A stretch of DNA of 64,000 nucleotides from Nocardioides pini (GTDB lineage Bacteria; Actinomycetota; Actinomycetes; Propionibacteriales; Nocardioidaceae). Under the pieces are notes generated by a model, which worked only from the letters and a program-made list of their open reading frames with translations, had not been told where the DNA came from and searched no databases. Below, piece by piece: positions 61,567 to 64,000 of this stretch. The position numbers and the translations under genes are program-made. The stretch's first letter is position 1. Every line of letters starts with the position of its first letter. The stretch covers positions 1 to 64,000 of the forward strand of contig NZ_JAPPUX010000006.1 of assembly GCF_026712185.1 (NCBI RefSeq). The letters run 5' to 3'.

Positions 61567-62301
61567 GTGACCGCATCGCCCGCACCGCACCTGCCCGGAG
61601 CGGTGCTGCGGCCGGTGCGCGGGCACCACGCGTTCGAGGCGTGCGTGGAGCAGCTCGCCACCGCGATCCGCCTGGGGGTCTACCCGCTCGGGTCGACGCT
61701 GCCGCCGGAGCGCGAGCTCGCCACCATGCTCCACGTCTCGCGGGCGACGCTCCGCGAGGCGATGGCCGCGCTGCGCGAGGCGGGTCTGGTCCAGACCACG
61801 CGCGGCCGCGGCGGCGGCACCGTCGTCACGCTGAAGCCGCGGACGCCGCCCGCCCGGGCCGCCGCCCGGATCTCGGCGGCCCGGCGCGGCGACTGGCTCG
61901 ACGCGCTGGAGTTCCGCCGCATCGTCGAGCCCGGCGCCGCATACCTCGCGGCGAGCGCGACGCTCGACCAGGAGCACCTCGGCCAGCTCGAGCGCGCGCA
62001 CGCCGAGGTGGCTGCCGCCACGAAGACGGCGCAGCACCGGCAGGCGGACTCCCGCTTCCACCTGACGATCGCATCGCTGTCCGGCTCGCCGCGGACCGTC
62101 GAGGCGGTGACCTCGGTGCAGGCGACCCTGCACGAGATGCTGCTGGCGATCCCGGTGCTCGGCACCAACATCGCCCACTCGGACCGGCAGCACGCCGCGC
62201 TCGTGCGGGCCATCGAGTCCGGCAACGCCGAGCGGGCGCGCAAGACCATGGAGCAACACTGCGACGACACGGCGGCGCTGCTGCGCGGCCTCGTGGGATA
62301 G
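61567..62301 (+). CDS. FadR-family (GntR) transcription regulator
   Basis: A 244-residue regulator. The winged helix (about 18-90) has EQLATAIRLGVYPLGSTLPPERELATML and SRATLREAMAALREAGLV, the GntR DNA-binding pattern. The C-terminal FCD domain (about 105-230) is all-helical with the metal-ligand residues of the type RFHLTIASLSG and HAALVRAIESGN. The GTG at 61567 was chosen; an upstream TTG is possible. It is divergent from the permease and 8 bp upstream of the ligase gene, so it likely controls both directions in response to a pathway acid. Confidence 0.9.
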   Translation: MTASPAPHLPGAVLRPVRGHHAFEACVEQLATAIRLGVYPLGSTLPPERELATMLHVSRATLREAMAALREAGLVQTTRGRGGGTVVTLKPRTPPARAAARISAARRGDWLDALEFRRIVEPGAAYLAASATLDQEHLGQLERAHAEVAAATKTAQHRQADSRFHLTIASLSGSPRTVEAVTSVQATLHEMLLAIPVLGTNIAHSDRQHAALVRAIESGNAERARKTMEQHCDDTAALLRGLVG

Positions 62302-62309
62302 GAGACCCG

Positions 62310-63680
62310 GTGACCCAGCTGCGCAACGACCGCCACCTCACCATGGAGGGACTGCGCCAGCGCATCGACGCCGGCGACGTCGACACGGTGGTCCTCGCCT
62401 TCACCGACATGCAGGGCCGGCTGCAGGGCAAGCGCCTGCACGGGCGCTACTTCCTCGACCACGTGGTGGGTCACGGCACCGAGGGCTGCAACTACCTCCT
62501 CGCCGTCGACGTCGACATGAACACCGTCGCCGGCTACGCGATGACGTCGTGGGAGCAGGGCTACGGCGACATGGAGTTCGTCATGGACGAGCAGACGATC
62601 CGGCTGCTGCCGTGGCTCCCGGCGACCGCGATGGTCCAGTGCGACCTCGAGTGGACCGACCACCGCCCGGTCGTCGCGAGCCCCCGCGCGATCCTCAAGG
62701 CCCAGCTCGCGCGGCTCGCCGAGCGCGGACTCGTCGCCATGGCCGGCACGGAGCTCGAGCTCGTCATCTACGACGACAGCTACGAGGACGCGCACCGCAT
62801 GGGCTACCGCGGCCTCACCCCGGCCAACCAGTACAACGTCGACTACTCGATCCTCGGCACCACGCGCATCGAGCCGCTGCTGCGCGACATCCGCAACCAC
62901 ATGTACGCCGCGGGGCTCGACGTCGAGGGCGCGAAGGGCGAGTGCAACTTCGGCCAGCACGAGGTGGGGTTCCTCTTCAACGACGCCCTGACGACCGCCG
63001 ACAACCACGCCGTCTACAAGAACGCCGCCAAGGAGATCGCTGCCCAGCACGGCAGGTCCGTGACCTTCATGGCGAAGCCCAACGAGCGCGAGGGCAGCTC
63101 GTGCCACATCCACCTGTCGCTGCGCGGCGAGGACGGCTCGCTCGTGTTCTGGGACGACGCGAACCAGGGGCGTACGCCGCTCTACGACAGCTTCATCGCC
63201 GGCGTGCTCGCGACGGCCGCGGACTTCACCCTGCTCTTCGCGCCCAACATCAACTCCTACAAGCGGTTCGCCGACGGCTCGTTCGCCCCCACCACGATCG
63301 GCTGGGGCCTGGACAACCGCACGTGCGCCGTCCGCCTGGTTGGGTCCGGGGCCGGCGCGAGGATGGAGAACCGCATCCCCGGTGCCGACACCAACCCGTA
63401 CCTGGCCCTGGCCGCGATGATCGCGGGCGGGCTGCACGGCATCGAGGAGGAGCTGGAGCTCGAGCCGGAGCTGACCGGCAACGCCTACGCCTCGGACAAG
63501 CCGCGCGTGCCTCACACGCTGGCCGCCGCGCGGGAGGCGTTCCACTCCTCGTCCGTCGTCCGGGGCGCCCTGGGCGACGAGGTCGTCGACCACTACGCCA
63601 ACATGGCCGACGTCGAGCTGGCTGCCTACAACGCCGCCGTCACCGACTGGGAGCTCGTCCGCGGCTTCGAGCGGCTGTGA
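62310..63680 (+). CDS. Glutamine-synthetase-family ligase (probable gamma-glutamyl-amine ligase)
   Basis: A 456-residue glutamine synthetase fold protein. The beta-grasp N-domain contains VVLAFTDMQGRLQGKR; the catalytic part has the first metal glutamates in AGTELELVIYDD, KGECNFGQHEVGF, the ATP/glutamate site KPNEREGSSCHIHLSL, the flap-side NSYKRFADGSFAPT and the terminal NRIPGADTNPYLALAAMIAGG. True glutamine synthetases differ in the ammonium-site residues, and with a permease and an aldehyde dehydrogenase next to it this looks like an enzyme that gamma-glutamylates an amine (polyamine or ethanolamine) for degradation. The amine is inferred from context only. GTG start behind GGAGACCCG. Confidence 0.85.
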   Translation: MTQLRNDRHLTMEGLRQRIDAGDVDTVVLAFTDMQGRLQGKRLHGRYFLDHVVGHGTEGCNYLLAVDVDMNTVAGYAMTSWEQGYGDMEFVMDEQTIRLLPWLPATAMVQCDLEWTDHRPVVASPRAILKAQLARLAERGLVAMAGTELELVIYDDSYEDAHRMGYRGLTPANQYNVDYSILGTTRIEPLLRDIRNHMYAAGLDVEGAKGECNFGQHEVGFLFNDALTTADNHAVYKNAAKEIAAQHGRSVTFMAKPNEREGSSCHIHLSLRGEDGSLVFWDDANQGRTPLYDSFIAGVLATAADFTLLFAPNINSYKRFADGSFAPTTIGWGLDNRTCAVRLVGSGAGARMENRIPGADTNPYLALAAMIAGGLHGIEEELELEPELTGNAYASDKPRVPHTLAAAREAFHSSSVVRGALGDEVVDHYANMADVELAAYNAAVTDWELVRGFERL

Positions 63681-63705
63681 CAAGGGCTTGCGAGGAAGGT
63701 CTGAC

Positions 63706-64000
63706 ATGAGCACTCTCATCAATCCGAGCACCGGCGAGGAGCTGGACGCCTCCCCCGCCTCGGCGTCGCTCGAGGACGCCGACGCCGTCATCGCCCGCGC
63801 CCACGAGGCGTTCCCGGCGTGGCGTGACCTCGCGCCCGGCGAGCGGGCGCGGCTGCTCCGCGCGTTCGCCGCGGTGGTCGACGCGCACAACGAGGAGCTC
63901 GCCCGGCTCGAGGTCCTCAACGCCGGTCACACCATCGCCAACGCGCGCTGGGAGGCGGGCAACGTCCGCGACTGCCTGAACTACTACTCCGCCACGCCGG
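63706..64000 (+). CDS. Aldehyde dehydrogenase, 5' part (runs off the window)
   Basis: The first 98 codons of an aldehyde dehydrogenase: STLINPSTGEELDASP, then AVIARAHEAFPAWRDLAPGERARLLRAF and ARLEVLNAGHTIANA, the usual N-terminal NAD-binding layout. The catalytic cysteine lies beyond the window. ATG follows AGGAAGGTCTGAC. It is 25 bp behind the ligase gene in the same orientation and probably oxidises the gamma-glutamyl aldehyde formed in the same pathway. Confidence 0.85.
   Translation, partial: MSTLINPSTGEELDASPASASLEDADAVIARAHEAFPAWRDLAPGERARLLRAFAAVVDAHNEELARLEVLNAGHTIANARWEAGNVRDCLNYYSATP

Noticed and set aside
1-64000. CRISPR array or tandem short repeats
   Set aside because: No regularly spaced repeats of 20-40 bp were seen while reading through the window, and no cas genes are present.

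Overview
The window is about 70 % GC and densely coded, with many GTG starts and 4-bp ATGA or GTGA gene overlaps. This fits a high-GC actinobacterium. The riboflavin operon order, the AfsR/SARP regulators and the general protein style suggest Nocardioides or a relative, but that placement is inference; no marker gene in the window settles it.

Region 1 (1-6.2 kb) looks like conserved chromosome. On the minus strand an FMN riboswitch precedes ribD-ribE-ribM(pnuX)-ribBA-ribH, that is, riboflavin synthesis plus a riboflavin transporter. An M20-family peptidase and an intact tRNA-Leu(GAG) follow.

Region 2 (6.2-27.5 kb) is bracketed by two imperfect copies of a roughly 105-bp sequence made of the 3' end of tRNA-Leu and a two-hairpin segment behind it (6157-6262 and 27364-27467). 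It reads as an old island in the tRNA gene; no integrase is recognisable. It holds an ABC ATPase whose permease is cut to a stub, an MMPL exporter, a two-component module (LuxR regulator, histidine kinase, a kinase-like protein without its phospho-acceptor histidine, and a lone receiver domain), an AfsR/SARP regulator divergent from a five-gene run of membrane proteins and dehydrogenases, a second two-component system, an XRE-cupin regulator and a thioredoxin-reductase-like flavoprotein.

Region 3 (27.6-38.7 kb) has a copper theme. It contains a DUF305 lipoprotein, a DUF6153-type membrane protein and a CopA P-type ATPase behind a CsoR-like operator, then an isochorismatase-type hydrolase, a second AfsR/SARP regulator, two heavy-metal-associated (HMA) proteins flanking an MFS exporter, and a run of very small genes that includes an HMA-like protein without metal-binding cysteines and a 49-residue CxC/CxxC protein.

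Region 4 (38.7-51.9 kb) lies wholly on the plus strand: quinone oxidoreductase, secreted protein, EamA exporter, ABC exporter pair, SARP-type ATPase, then CPBP protease, PhzF, SnoaL-like, YceI, alpha/beta hydrolase, GNAT and a second CPBP protein. Many are translationally coupled.

Region 5 (51.9-59.0 kb) holds an MFS transporter, a MalT/LuxR-type ATPase regulator and a third ABC cassette with a DUF4386 protein. Region 6 (59.2-64 kb) looks like chromosome again: a secreted protein, an APC permease, a FadR-type regulator, a glutamine-synthetase-like ligase and the start of an aldehyde dehydrogenase, a layout typical of gamma-glutamylated amine or polyamine catabolism.

The accessory part is marked by four large ATP-binding regulators (15.1, 32.1, 43.3 and 53.3 kb), each next to a transporter or a redox gene set, and by three related ABC cassettes of which one has decayed.
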